DNA from: JBDHWG01 sp046328525
Lineage (GTDB): Bacteria; Chloroflexota; Anaerolineae; Epilineales; JAHCIE01
Length of the DNA stretch: 64,000 nt
Direction of reading: 5' to 3'
Assembly (NCBI GenBank): GCA_046328525.1
Contig: JAXLWK010000003.1
Coordinates: 868,001-932,000 of the forward strand
The notes under the pieces are model-generated. The model ran no database searches, was not told where the DNA came from, and worked only from the letters and a program-made list of their open reading frames with translations. Of the stretch, positions 40,290-48,846 are shown piece after piece. A program made the position numbers and the translations under genes. Position 1 is the first letter of the stretch. Each line of letters opens with the position of its first letter.

Positions 40290-42143
40290 ATGCCTGATAA
40301 CTCACAACTCGAAGGCTCAATCCGACTTCCGTTCGAGCTAGGCCCGTGGCGGTCGCCCTACGCGCGCGAATGGCAGGCCGCCTACGATGACGCAATCTAC
40401 ACCCTCCGCCGCGCCGGCGTCCCTATCTACGGCGTCCTGGAAGCCCAACTGGCTCACGGCCCGGTGGGCAGCGCTCCGTGGCGGGCGCAGTTTGCCAATC
40501 ACGCCGCCGCCGTCGTCACGCGCTATGCCTCGGTCGTCGCTGCCTTTGAGGTTCTGCCCGCGCCCAACCGGCCTGGCCCGGACGGCGGCCCCCTCGTATC
40601 CCCGGCGCTCTTTGCCCGCACCCTCGGCCAGGTCTACGACAACGTCAAGAACGCGGCCAGCCGGCGCGACGTCGTGATGGTCGCGGGCGCGATTGTCCTG
40701 GCGTGCGACGGCGCGCGATACATGGCCCAGGTGCTCGGCCGCGGCCCCACGCTACAATCCTGGCGGCTGGCGCAGACCGCGCTTGGCTCGCCGCTGCCGT
40801 TCGACGCCATCGCCATCTGGCCGACGCTCAACGACACCTCGGCGGTCACGGCGGCGTCCCAGGTCAACGACGAGGTCGGCGCGACGCTGGACAGCCTGCG
40901 TCACCTCACCGGCGGCGCTGATAAGCCACTATACGTCTCCGGCGTCTACTGGGCGGGCAAGGCGGACCCGCAGGACCCGGCGGCCGCCGTCCATGTCGCC
41001 GTGATTGACCCCCTCACCGCGCGCACCGACGTGCGCCTGGCGCTCCACACGCCGGCCTTCCTCGGCCCGATCTGTGACCTACGTCCGGACGCGCCCGCCC
41101 CTATTGTCGGCGAGCCGGCGCTGTTCACGTTTCCCCCCACCAGGGATCGCAGCCGCGATACCGAACCCATCGCCGACCGCTTCGATTTTCCGGTTGGGCC
41201 GCGCGGCCTGACGGAGCCGCCGCCGGGCTTCCACATCGCCGTCGGGCTGGCCGACCCGGCCTACCACGCCGACCCCCGCTTCCAGGGCGCGTGGCATACC
41301 GGCGAAGACTGGAACGGGCCAGGCGCGTGCGACGAAGACCTAGGCCTGCCCGTGTACGCAGCCGCCAACGGCATCGTCAAGGTCTCGGGCTACTACGCGC
41401 CGGCCTGGGGGCGCATTATCCTGATCGAGCACACCCTACCCGGCGGCGCCAAAGTGTGGACGCAGTACGCGCACCTGAAAGAGCGTTTGGTCGAGGCGGG
41501 CGACGCGGTGACGCGCGGGCAGCAGATAGGCTCGATGGGCAAAGGCGCGAATGACAGCGCCTTCTGCGCCCATCTGCATTTCGAGGTGCGCGCCTCGGAC
41601 CTGACGCCGAACGTCTGGTTTCCCTACGTGCGCGACCGCACCTGGGTCGAGTCCAACTACCTCGCGCCGAGCCAGTTTGTCCGCGCCCACCGCTCGGACC
41701 GCCACGACGACCAGGCCGGCGTCATCATCACGCCGAGCGGCACGCCGGCGGAGCGCGGGACGTTCACGCGCTCCGACACGCCGAACTGGTTCAACTCACC
41801 CTACGGCTGGAGCGGCGCGGCGCTGTACACGTATGCCAGCGCCCAGGAAGAGGAGTGGGCTGAGTGGGCCGCAACCCTGCCCACGGCCGGGCGCTACGAG
41901 GTTCAGGCCTGGATACCGGGCTTCCACGCGACGACGCGCCATGCGCGCTACCAGGTGACCCACAACGAGGGCCAGACAGAGGTCGTCGTGAACCAGAACG
42001 ACACATCCGACGCCTGGGTCTCCCTGGGTATGTATCAGTTCTCGCCGGGCGCCGCCCGCGTCCGTTTATCCGACAACACAGGCGAGGCCGATTCTGCCCG
42101 TCTCGAAGTCGGCTTTGACGCGGTGCGCTGGCTGCCGGCGTGA
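40290..42143 (+). CDS. M23 (LytM) peptidase with N-terminal glycosidase-like and C-terminal golvesin-like domains
   Basis: 617 residues. Residues ~10-290 look like a glycosidase-type barrel (YGVLEAQLAHGP, FEVLPAPNRPG, ILACDGARYMAQ-like strands), with no assignable acid/base pair. Residues ~330-460 are an M23 peptidase: GAWHTGEDW (His, Asp ligands), LPVYAAANGIVKVSG, GSMGKG, CAHLHFEV (final His), so the zinc site is complete and peptide cross-link cleavage is plausible. The C-terminal ~110 residues resemble golvesin/xanthan-lyase-type sandwiches (GRYEVQAWIP, YQVTHNEGQTEVVVNQ). No signal peptide is evident at this start. It is coupled to the metallophosphoesterase gene. Confidence 0.8.
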   Translation: MPDNSQLEGSIRLPFELGPWRSPYAREWQAAYDDAIYTLRRAGVPIYGVLEAQLAHGPVGSAPWRAQFANHAAAVVTRYASVVAAFEVLPAPNRPGPDGGPLVSPALFARTLGQVYDNVKNAASRRDVVMVAGAIVLACDGARYMAQVLGRGPTLQSWRLAQTALGSPLPFDAIAIWPTLNDTSAVTAASQVNDEVGATLDSLRHLTGGADKPLYVSGVYWAGKADPQDPAAAVHVAVIDPLTARTDVRLALHTPAFLGPICDLRPDAPAPIVGEPALFTFPPTRDRSRDTEPIADRFDFPVGPRGLTEPPPGFHIAVGLADPAYHADPRFQGAWHTGEDWNGPGACDEDLGLPVYAAANGIVKVSGYYAPAWGRIILIEHTLPGGAKVWTQYAHLKERLVEAGDAVTRGQQIGSMGKGANDSAFCAHLHFEVRASDLTPNVWFPYVRDRTWVESNYLAPSQFVRAHRSDRHDDQAGVIITPSGTPAERGTFTRSDTPNWFNSPYGWSGAALYTYASAQEEEWAEWAATLPTAGRYEVQAWIPGFHATTRHARYQVTHNEGQTEVVVNQNDTSDAWVSLGMYQFSPGAARVRLSDNTGEADSARLEVGFDAVRWLPA

Positions 42144-42169
42144 CACGAGGCCAGCGAGGAGAATCGTCA

Positions 42170-43330
42170 ATGTTTGGGCTTGCGCCCGCAAACGGCCAGA
42201 AACCTATCGTCGTTATCAGCGACACCCATTTCGGCGAGCCGCAGGCCACCCTCGGCTCGGTCTCAGCTGATCCGCTGCAGCGCCGCGCCGCCGCCCGCCG
42301 CCTCGACGCGCTCATGGATGCGCTGGCGGCGCTCGGCCCGCTGGACGAGATCATCCTCCTGGGCGACATCTGGGAGATGTGGGGCACGTCGTTCCGGCTA
42401 GCGGTACAGGACGCCGCGCCGTTCTTCGAGCGCCTGTGCGCCCTGCCGGCCGAGCGGCTGGTCTACCTGCCCGGCAATCACGACTACCATCTGCTCGTGC
42501 AGCACATCGAATACGAGCAGGTCGTGCGGCTGCGTAGTGGCGAGCCGCTCAGCAACCGCTACCGCTCGCAGCACATCTTTGCCGACTCGTTCCTGCGCGG
42601 CGCGCTTCCCAGGGACGCCGGCGAGCGCCTCATCGTCAAGTATCCGGATCACCATCGGGTCATCGCCGGGCGGCACATCACGTTCCACCACGGCCACCAC
42701 CTGGCGACGCTGCGCGGCGGCGACCTGTTCGCCGCGTTCCCCATGTTCATCCTCAAGCGGCTGGAAGGGGTCGGCATGCCGACGCTGACGCGGGAGGAGC
42801 TGGAGCGGGGCGTGAGCATCTTCTACGAGATGGTTTACGCCGGCTCGCTGGGCGACCGCACTGCCCCCCGCTTGCAGGAGTATTGGGCGCAGATTCAGAA
42901 CTGGCGGCGCTGGTGGCTGTGGAGCCTGCTCGGCTGGATGCGCGCCCGCTTGCGCCAGGCCAGCTCTCTGCGCGACCGCGGCACGCCGTACATGGATGTC
43001 GAGCGGTTCCGCGAGGCGGCGCGCTGGCTGGTGCGCCTCATGGCCGCCGACGCCGGCGAGGCGTTCCGGCCGCCGGATGTCTACGTGTTCGGCCACACCC
43101 ACCGATCCGGCCTGACCGCTGTCCCGCTCGACACAGGCCGCGACATGCTCCACCTGGTGAACTCCGGCTGCTGGCTTGTCGAGCCACACAAGCGCAACAC
43201 CGACCATGTTAACACCCTCGTCGTCATAGACGGCGACCACGTGGGAGTCTACAAGCTGACCGAGAGCGGCCTTCGGCTGCGAGAGGCGGTGCAGATTCCC
43301 CAACCCCAACAACAACGCGCATGGGCATGA
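42170..43330 (+). CDS. metallophosphoesterase (UDP-diacylglucosamine hydrolase-like)
   Basis: 386 residues from ATG after GAGGAG. Calcineurin-like motifs in order: VVISDTHFGE, LLGDIWEMWG, LPGNHDYHLL, FHHGHHLA, VFGHTHRSG. The GDIWEMW form resembles LpxH-type enzymes (GDLFEAW), though lipid A synthesis genes are absent from the window and the likely phylum is not known for it. Substrate is open: a lipid or nucleotide phosphodiester. The middle holds a helical insertion with a Trp-rich segment (NWRRWWLWSLLGWMRARL). It overlaps DUF503 by 10 bases. Confidence 0.85.
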   Translation: MFGLAPANGQKPIVVISDTHFGEPQATLGSVSADPLQRRAAARRLDALMDALAALGPLDEIILLGDIWEMWGTSFRLAVQDAAPFFERLCALPAERLVYLPGNHDYHLLVQHIEYEQVVRLRSGEPLSNRYRSQHIFADSFLRGALPRDAGERLIVKYPDHHRVIAGRHITFHHGHHLATLRGGDLFAAFPMFILKRLEGVGMPTLTREELERGVSIFYEMVYAGSLGDRTAPRLQEYWAQIQNWRRWWLWSLLGWMRARLRQASSLRDRGTPYMDVERFREAARWLVRLMAADAGEAFRPPDVYVFGHTHRSGLTAVPLDTGRDMLHLVNSGCWLVEPHKRNTDHVNTLVVIDGDHVGVYKLTESGLRLREAVQIPQPQQQRAWA

Positions 43331-43611
43331 TTATTGGAGCCTGCACCCTCGAGCTGCGCCTGCACGGCGTCGGCTCGCTCAAAGACAAGCGCAGCATCGT
43401 CAAGCCGATCACCGCGCGGCTGCGCCAGGAGTTCAACGTCTCGGTGGCGGAGGTTGACATGCACGACGCGTGGGAGACGGCGGTGCTGGGCCTGGCGGTC
43501 GTTTCCAACGACGCCGGCCACGCCCACGCCCAGATCGAGAAGTGCATTGACTGGATCGAGCGGCAGCGCCTGGACGCCGACCTCGTCACCTATGAGATTG
43601 AGATGCTGTGA
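43321..43611 (+). CDS. DUF503 (YlxP-like) protein
   Basis: 96 residues. Family features: GACTLELRLHGVGSLKDKRS at the N-terminus, ITARLRQEFNVSVAEVD, and a final strand DLVTYEIEML. DUF503 proteins are small alpha/beta dimers, often encoded near translation and ribosome-maturation genes, function unresolved. The start overlaps the phosphoesterase by 10 bases; ATG at 43327 is equally possible. Confidence 0.9.
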   Translation: MGMIIGACTLELRLHGVGSLKDKRSIVKPITARLRQEFNVSVAEVDMHDAWETAVLGLAVVSNDAGHAHAQIEKCIDWIERQRLDADLVTYEIEML

Positions 43612-43626
43612 CACGGAGAGATAGAT

Positions 43627-45342
43627 ATGCCTGCGGTGCAGCAAGCTAAGCATGACCTAATCGTCACCACGGACGCCTACCGCCTGCAACTCGATGCCCG
43701 GGACGGAACATGGGCCGACCTGGCGCGGGGTGGCGTCCCCGTGGCGCGACTCTACCTGCCGGGCGCGGTGGACACGCTGGACGGCCACGACGTCACCCTG
43801 AGCGTATCGGCGCCGACGGTGAAAGTCAAGGACAATTGCGTTCGCGTCACCGTGCGCTGCCAGTCCAGTCTCTGGGGGGCGCGTGTCGTCAAGCTGCGGT
43901 GCTATGACGACGTCATTCACCTCGACGTGCGCGTCCAGGGCGACGGCGCGATAGACACGGTGCGTCTGTTTAGCGGGTGGACCGCGGCCGGCCCGGCTCA
44001 CTCGTCGCTGACGGCCGACCTCCTCTTCACGCCGGGCCCGACGGACCGCTACTCCCAGTATCTGCCTCCCAACACGCGGGCCATCATCAGCGCCTCGGAG
44101 CAGGCCGACGGCCCGACCCCGGCGTCGTTCTTCGCGCCTGCCCCGCTGTGCTTCTGTATTCGCGCCTCGGAGGCCCTCTGGCTGGGGTTCGCCGCCTGTC
44201 CCGAGCCGGGCGACCTGACCTTCGAGGACTACGTGTTCGAAGGCCACGGCGGTTTCGAGCTGGGCCTGACCTACTCCGGCCACACGCGCGCCCAGGGCGA
44301 GTGGACCAGCCCGGCGATTGCCCTGGTGAGCGGCGCGGACGAGTACGACACCCTCGAAATGAGCTGCATGTGGCGCAACGCAGCCGGCACGACACCCTGC
44401 CACAACGGCGCCTCCGCGCTCTGGTGGCACTCGCCCATCTTCTCCGGCTGGGGCGAGCAGATGGCCCTGGCCGCCGTCTCGCGCCAGCCCGGCCGCGCCG
44501 CCGACTTCTGCACCCAGAGCAACTACGAAGACTGGCTGGGCGTCCTGGCGGCGCACGACCTCAACCCCGGCATCGTGATTGTCGAGCAGAAGTGGCAGAG
44601 TCACTACGGCGACCCCTGGCCCGACCCGGCCCGCTGGCCGGACATGGCCGGCTTCATCCAGGCGCAGCACGCCGCCGGACGGCGCGTCATCCTCTCCTGG
44701 AAAGCCTGGGATGCGGAGGGTGTGCCGCCGGGCGAGCATATCCAGGACGATGGTGAGCTGGCCCATGTAGACCCGACGCAGCCGGACTACTGGCAGCGAC
44801 TTCAGACGCGCGTCGAGCGCCTCATCGGCGACCTGGACGCCGACGGCCTGAAGATTGACGCCGCCCACCTCACCCCGCACGGCCCGCGCGGCCACGCCCA
44901 CGCCCGCACGTGGGGCATCGAGCTGCTCAGGGACCTTGTCGCGCACCTGTCCGACGCGGCGAAATCCACCAAGGAGGACGCGCTCATCATCGCCCAGACG
45001 ACGGACCCCTACTTCGCCAACATCGTGGACATGATCTCGCTCAACGGCCTGACGCCCCTCCAACCGTACAACGTCTCTGGCGCCCACGCCGTCCTGACCC
45101 AGCTGACCCACCGCGCCCGCGTAGCCCGCGCGGCGTGCCGCGACTGGCTCGTCGCGGCAGATGGCTGGCCGTGCCTCGACCGCGCCCAGTGGCTCAGCTA
45201 CATTCAGCGCCAGCCCTACCTGGGCGTCCCGACTCTCTCTTTCGCCACGCGGATTGACAGCACCGGCGAGGCGCTGCGGCCTGAAGATTACGCCGCTGTC
45301 GCCAACGCATGGAAAGTATTTCGCCGCTCGCGCGTCAAATGA
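43627..45342 (+). CDS. glycoside hydrolase-like protein (clan GH-D-type barrel)
   Basis: 571 residues. N-terminal ~270 residues are a beta-sandwich, then a barrel with strands IVIVEQKWQ, RRVILSWKAWDAEG, DGLKIDAAH and ISLNGLTP. The DGLKIDAAH strand matches the nucleophile strand of GH31/GH36-type enzymes (Asp in K-I-D). A second acid may be the Asp in LVAADGWPCL. No signal peptide, so cytoplasmic action on an oligosaccharide is likely. Exact family and substrate cannot be fixed. It stands at the end of the run beginning with the M23 peptidase gene. Confidence 0.75.
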   Translation: MPAVQQAKHDLIVTTDAYRLQLDARDGTWADLARGGVPVARLYLPGAVDTLDGHDVTLSVSAPTVKVKDNCVRVTVRCQSSLWGARVVKLRCYDDVIHLDVRVQGDGAIDTVRLFSGWTAAGPAHSSLTADLLFTPGPTDRYSQYLPPNTRAIISASEQADGPTPASFFAPAPLCFCIRASEALWLGFAACPEPGDLTFEDYVFEGHGGFELGLTYSGHTRAQGEWTSPAIALVSGADEYDTLEMSCMWRNAAGTTPCHNGASALWWHSPIFSGWGEQMALAAVSRQPGRAADFCTQSNYEDWLGVLAAHDLNPGIVIVEQKWQSHYGDPWPDPARWPDMAGFIQAQHAAGRRVILSWKAWDAEGVPPGEHIQDDGELAHVDPTQPDYWQRLQTRVERLIGDLDADGLKIDAAHLTPHGPRGHAHARTWGIELLRDLVAHLSDAAKSTKEDALIIAQTTDPYFANIVDMISLNGLTPLQPYNVSGAHAVLTQLTHRARVARAACRDWLVAADGWPCLDRAQWLSYIQRQPYLGVPTLSFATRIDSTGEALRPEDYAAVANAWKVFRRSRVK

Positions 45343-45410
45343 GTAGAGCCAGGTCGGCGAAATGTGGGCGTCGTGTCGTGAAGATGTACGCATTTTGTAA
45401 GAAATTTGTA

Positions 45411-45438
45411 TAGACTCTGTACAGGTTTCGGCTATAAT
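45411..45438 (+). promoter_or_regulatory. promoter of the Hsp20-like gene
   Basis: -35 TAGACT (45411-45416), 16-base spacer, perfect -10 TATAAT (45433-45438). It leaves a leader of about 100 bases before the ATG at 45543. The 200-base gap upstream holds no gene. Confidence 0.5.
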
Positions 45439-45542
45439 GAGAGTGTGGCACGATTAGTGCTTTAGGGATGATGAGCGCGCAGGGTTGTGTCGCCCCTAGT
45501 GTTGCGCCGAGTATCCTTAGTCATCGCCAGGAGAGTGCAACA

Positions 45543-45917
45543 ATGGCAGTTAGCTCTATGTTTGACATGGGTCTGGATCAGTTGGGCGCAGCGATGAGCC
45601 GCAGTGTGCCGGCGTCGCTCCACATGGCGCCGTTCGTATACGAGCAGAATGACTGTGTTGTCGTCGAGATGCCCGCGCCGGCCGTCCCGCTGGACGAGCT
45701 TGAGATGAGCCTCGACGGGCCGCGCGATCTGTGTCTCACCAACGCGGACGCCGGTTTCGCGGCGCGCGTGACGCTGCCCGCCGATGTGTCGGTGGAGGAT
45801 TGCGTCGCCTACGTCGTCGCCGGTGTCCTGTCCATTACCTTCCTCAAGGCCGATGCGATTGACCTGATGGACTCGCCCGACGCTGAAGAGTGTGAGATGG
45901 TCCTGGCTGCGGTCTAG
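45543..45917 (+). CDS. small Hsp20-like (alpha-crystallin fold) protein
   Basis: 124 residues from ATG behind GGAGAG. The pattern VVVEMPAPAVPLDELEMSL, ARVTLPADVSVEDCVAYV and AGVLSITFLK follows Hsp20: a P-G-V-like turn, a strand, then LP...V and the GVLxI motif. It is shorter than normal (no clear C-terminal IxV tail) and carries extra Cys residues. A role as a small chaperone or a derived protein-binding domain is inferred. It has its own strong promoter. Confidence 0.65.
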   Translation: MAVSSMFDMGLDQLGAAMSRSVPASLHMAPFVYEQNDCVVVEMPAPAVPLDELEMSLDGPRDLCLTNADAGFAARVTLPADVSVEDCVAYVVAGVLSITFLKADAIDLMDSPDAEECEMVLAAV

Positions 45918-46344
45918 CGGTGTGTGCCACCACAAGGACAACGCCAAAGCGTCATTGCGAGACCCCAATGCCATGTGGCGGCATGCGCCGACACCAGAAC
46001 ACAGCCTGGCTGTCATTGCGAGCGGAGCGAAGCAATCCCCCGCCTGGCGAAAGACGGTCTAGCGCAGCACAAGCGGCCTTACGCCTACCGCGAGATTGCT
46101 TCGGCGGCAAAGCCCGCCTCGCAATGACGCCGCAAGTTTTGTGTTCTGAGCAGCGCAGCGAAGCAATCCCTCGCCCTTGCAAGGGGCGGTCTATGTGGCA
46201 ACAGCGTACCTATCGCTTGGCGAGAGGCTGCTTCGTCGTCCTATCGTCCTCCTCGCAGCGACGTATACAGGCTATAGATAGCTACGACGCCGGTAGTATG
46301 GGGCGGGCCGCCCGCATGGCTCGCCCCGTTTCTTTGCTCCGCGC
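45918..46344. repeat. repeat-filled intergenic region (GTCATTGCGAG units)
   Basis: No supported gene. Several pieces of one dispersed repeat are visible: 45950 (GTCATTGCGAG), 46012-46037 (direct, ending GAAGCAATC), 46094-46128 (inverted) and 46151-46170 (GCGAAGCAATCCC). The 46012 and 46094 pieces can pair as a large hairpin. The same repeat is at 18799. An open frame running through this region is produced by the repeats. Confidence 0.55.
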
Positions 46345-46374
46345 TTGCCCAAATACCCCTTTGCGGAGTATAAT
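46345..46374 (+). promoter_or_regulatory. promoter of the small membrane protein gene
   Basis: -35 TTGCCC (46345-46350), 18-base spacer, perfect -10 TATAAT (46369-46374), 30 bases upstream of the GTG start. Confidence 0.55.
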
Positions 46375-46404
46375 CCAGGGCGAAGGTTACCGAAGGAGAC
46401 GAAC

Positions 46405-46698
46405 GTGGAAACGCTCGATTTCTTGTATACCATCGCCGTCGCCATCCTCACGATCGAGATGTTCATCCTTCTCCTCGTGCTGGTGGCGCTTGTCTTTGGC
46501 ATGAATTACGGCACCCGCTATCTCAACATCAACATCAAGCTGTGGATGCCGCAGCTGCGCGGCTATCTGACCCAGGCCCAGGAGATCTCCAACAAAGTGG
46601 CCGTCAAGATGGTCAACCCACCGATACAGTTCCGCAGCCGTCTCGTCGGCGCGCGCCGCAGCCTGGCTGCGCTCGTCGGCCGCGGCCCGAAGGAATAG
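46405..46698 (+). CDS. small single-span membrane protein
   Basis: 97 residues from GTG after AAGGAG. One long hydrophobic segment (FLYTIAVAILTIEMFILLLVLVALVFG, shown only in part: IAVAILTIEMFILLLVLVAL), then a basic cytoplasmic tail with RSRLVGARRSLAALVGRG. No recognised family. It is alone behind its own promoter, upstream of a 98-base gap and the GH gene. Function unknown. Confidence 0.75.
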   Translation: METLDFLYTIAVAILTIEMFILLLVLVALVFGMNYGTRYLNINIKLWMPQLRGYLTQAQEISNKVAVKMVNPPIQFRSRLVGARRSLAALVGRGPKE

Positions 46699-46796
46699 GT
46701 TCGTCCACTGAACCACGCCGCGGTTCACCGCCTGTCTGACCAACACTAGATCGAGAGATCGCCGCCAGGCCCCATTCGCCGGCGGCGTTTTCGCCT

Positions 46797-47984
46797 ATGC
46801 GAGAGTATAGCCACTACAGCGCCGGGCCGAAGCCGGGCGACAAATGGCGGCGGCTGCTGCCGGCGGCTTGCTTCCTGACGCTCCTCCTACCGCTGCTGGC
46901 CTTCCGCGACCCCGGTTTCATCCCCACCGAGCTAGGGCCGCAGCAAGTCGTGCGCACATCCATCCCGAAGCTCGCCGTCCACACGCGCCTGACCGACGAG
47001 GTCGAGCCGTGGAAGATCAAGCAGAGCCTGGTCATGGTGCGCCAGATGGGGGCAGGGACGATTGTAGAGTATTTTCCGTGGGCCTACATCGAGCCGGAGA
47101 AGGGCCAGTTCAACTGGAGCCACGCCGACCTAGTCGTAGACCACGCTCTGCGCCAGGGATTGCGCGTCATCGCCCGCCTCGACTATGTCCCCGACTGGGC
47201 GCGCGACGACGGAACGACGCCCCACGTGCTCGACGAGGCCCATTTCAGCGACTATGCAGCGTTTGTCGAAGCCTTCGTCGCGCGCTACCAGGGTCGGCTC
47301 GACGCGGTCGTCATCTGGAATGAACCGAATCTGGCGTTCGAGTGGGGCGGCCGAGTGCCAGACGCCGCGCTGTACACACGCCTCCTGGCCGCCGCCTACG
47401 AGGCAGCCAGGCGCGCCGACCCGCACGTCCAGGTTCTCGCCGGCGCCCTCGCGCCCGTGCTGGACGGGGATAGCTCAGGACAGAGTGACCTCGCCTATCT
47501 CGAAGCGATGTACGCCGCCGGCGCCGCGCCCTACTTCGACGGGCTGGCGATGCACGCCTACGGCTGGAGCTTTCCGCCCGACGATCCCCCCGCGCCGGAC
47601 CTTGTCAATTTCAGGCGTGTCGAGCTGCTACGGGGCATCATGGAGCGCCACGGGGACGGGGCCAAGCCATCCCCCATCACCGAGGCGGGCTGGAACGACC
47701 ACCCGCGCTGGACGAAGTCGGTGCGCCCCGCCGTCCGCGTTGAGAACACGCTACGGGCGCTTGAAATCGCCGACGGGTGGGCGTGGTGTCCGAGCATCGC
47801 TCTGTGGGCCTTCCGCTTCCCGTGGCGCACCCAGACCTACCTCGATAACTGGGCGCTGGTGGACGAGGACTTCACGCCTCGCCCCATCTACCATGCGCTG
47901 GCGCAGACGGCGGCCAGCGGAACGCAAATCACGCTGCCGCCGGTCGCGCCGCCCCTGATGTCGCGGGGAGCCGCGCCGCCATGA
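46797..47984 (+). CDS. membrane-anchored clan GH-A glycoside hydrolase-like protein
   Basis: 395 residues. One N-terminal hydrophobic segment (LLPAACFLTLLLPLLAF) acts as anchor or signal. The barrel shows GTIVEYFPWAYIEPEKGQFNW, VVIWNEPNLAFEW with the acid/base Glu after Asn, and PITEAGWND with the nucleophile Glu, the two catalytic residues of clan A (GH39/GH5-like). It likely acts on glycosides outside the membrane. The stop overlaps the next gene, a solute-binding protein, by 4 bases. Confidence 0.82.
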   Translation: MREYSHYSAGPKPGDKWRRLLPAACFLTLLLPLLAFRDPGFIPTELGPQQVVRTSIPKLAVHTRLTDEVEPWKIKQSLVMVRQMGAGTIVEYFPWAYIEPEKGQFNWSHADLVVDHALRQGLRVIARLDYVPDWARDDGTTPHVLDEAHFSDYAAFVEAFVARYQGRLDAVVIWNEPNLAFEWGGRVPDAALYTRLLAAAYEAARRADPHVQVLAGALAPVLDGDSSGQSDLAYLEAMYAAGAAPYFDGLAMHAYGWSFPPDDPPAPDLVNFRRVELLRGIMERHGDGAKPSPITEAGWNDHPRWTKSVRPAVRVENTLRALEIADGWAWCPSIALWAFRFPWRTQTYLDNWALVDEDFTPRPIYHALAQTAASGTQITLPPVAPPLMSRGAAPP

Positions 47985-48778
47985 GCGCGTTGACCCGCGT
48001 CACTCGCACCCTCTCACTGCGCCAGCGCGTGTTGTGGGCCGCGCTGCTTATCTGGACACTGCTGGCGGTGGTGGCCTCGCCGCGCTCGTCCGCGACCCAG
48101 GTCAGCGGCACGGGGCCGATGACCCTGCGCGTCGGCGTAGACCCGAGCTTTGTGCCGTTCGAGTTCTACACCGGACCGGAGACACCGCCGATTGGCTACG
48201 ACATTGACCTGGCCGGCGCCCTGGCAAAGCGCCTGAACCGCGAGCTTGTAATCGTGCCGATGACCTACGACGGCTTCGTGGACGCGCTGCGCACCGGCGC
48301 TGTGGACGCCGTCATCTCCGCGTTCCCGCCGGACCAGCGTCTTACCCAGGACCTGCACTTCTCGGGCGCGTACTTCAACGCCGGCCCGACCCTGGTCGTC
48401 CGCGATGGTGAGACGCTGCCCAATCGCCCGCTCTCCCTGGCGGTGGAGCTAGGCTCCGCCGCCGATCTCGCGGCGCGGCGACTCAAGCCGCCGCCGGCAG
48501 CGATTCGACGCCTGCCGGGCACGGACGCCGTCGTCGAGGCGGTGCGCAGCGGCGAGGTGGACGCCGGGCTGATGGACATGGTGAGCGCGCTGCAAGCGGA
48601 CAAATCCGTGACGCCGCTCGGCTACCCCATCGAGAACGAGTTCTACACGGTGGCGGTGCGCCTGGACCAGCAGGGGCTGGCCCAGGAGATTGACGCCGCG
48701 CTGGAGCTGCTGCGCGCCGAGGGCTACCTGGATGCGCTGGCGGTAAAGTGGATGGGACGCGCTGCGCCGAGGCCATAG
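47981..48778 (+). CDS. family 3 solute-binding protein (orphan)
   Basis: 265 residues. N-terminal hydrophobic segment (VLWAALLIWTLLAVVA) with no lipobox Cys, so it may be anchored or cleaved by signal peptidase I. The body is SBP_bac_3: TLRVGVDPSFVPFEF, GYDIDLAGALAKRLN, DALRTGAVDAVISAF, VVEAVRSGEVDAGLMD. It would bind polar amino acids or similar small molecules. No ABC permease or ATPase gene is near. It overlaps the GH-A gene by 4 bases. Confidence 0.85.
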   Translation: MSALTRVTRTLSLRQRVLWAALLIWTLLAVVASPRSSATQVSGTGPMTLRVGVDPSFVPFEFYTGPETPPIGYDIDLAGALAKRLNRELVIVPMTYDGFVDALRTGAVDAVISAFPPDQRLTQDLHFSGAYFNAGPTLVVRDGETLPNRPLSLAVELGSAADLAARRLKPPPAAIRRLPGTDAVVEAVRSGEVDAGLMDMVSALQADKSVTPLGYPIENEFYTVAVRLDQQGLAQEIDAALELLRAEGYLDALAVKWMGRAAPRP

Positions 48779-48787
48779 GACGCAGGT

Positions 48788-48817
48788 TTGTTCACGACGG
48801 GCGAAGTGAAGTACAAT
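48788..48817 (+). promoter_or_regulatory. promoter candidate for the zinc-ribbon protein
   Basis: -35 TTGTTC (48788-48793), 18-base spacer, -10 TACAAT (48812-48817), 29 bases before the ATG. Confidence 0.45.
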
Positions 48818-48846
48818 GTCGGGCACTGACACGCAGAGAGGCACAC

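Noticed and set aside
45920..46504. 194-codon frame across the repeat region
   Set aside because: Made by dispersed repeats; a promoter and another gene (46405) lie inside it.
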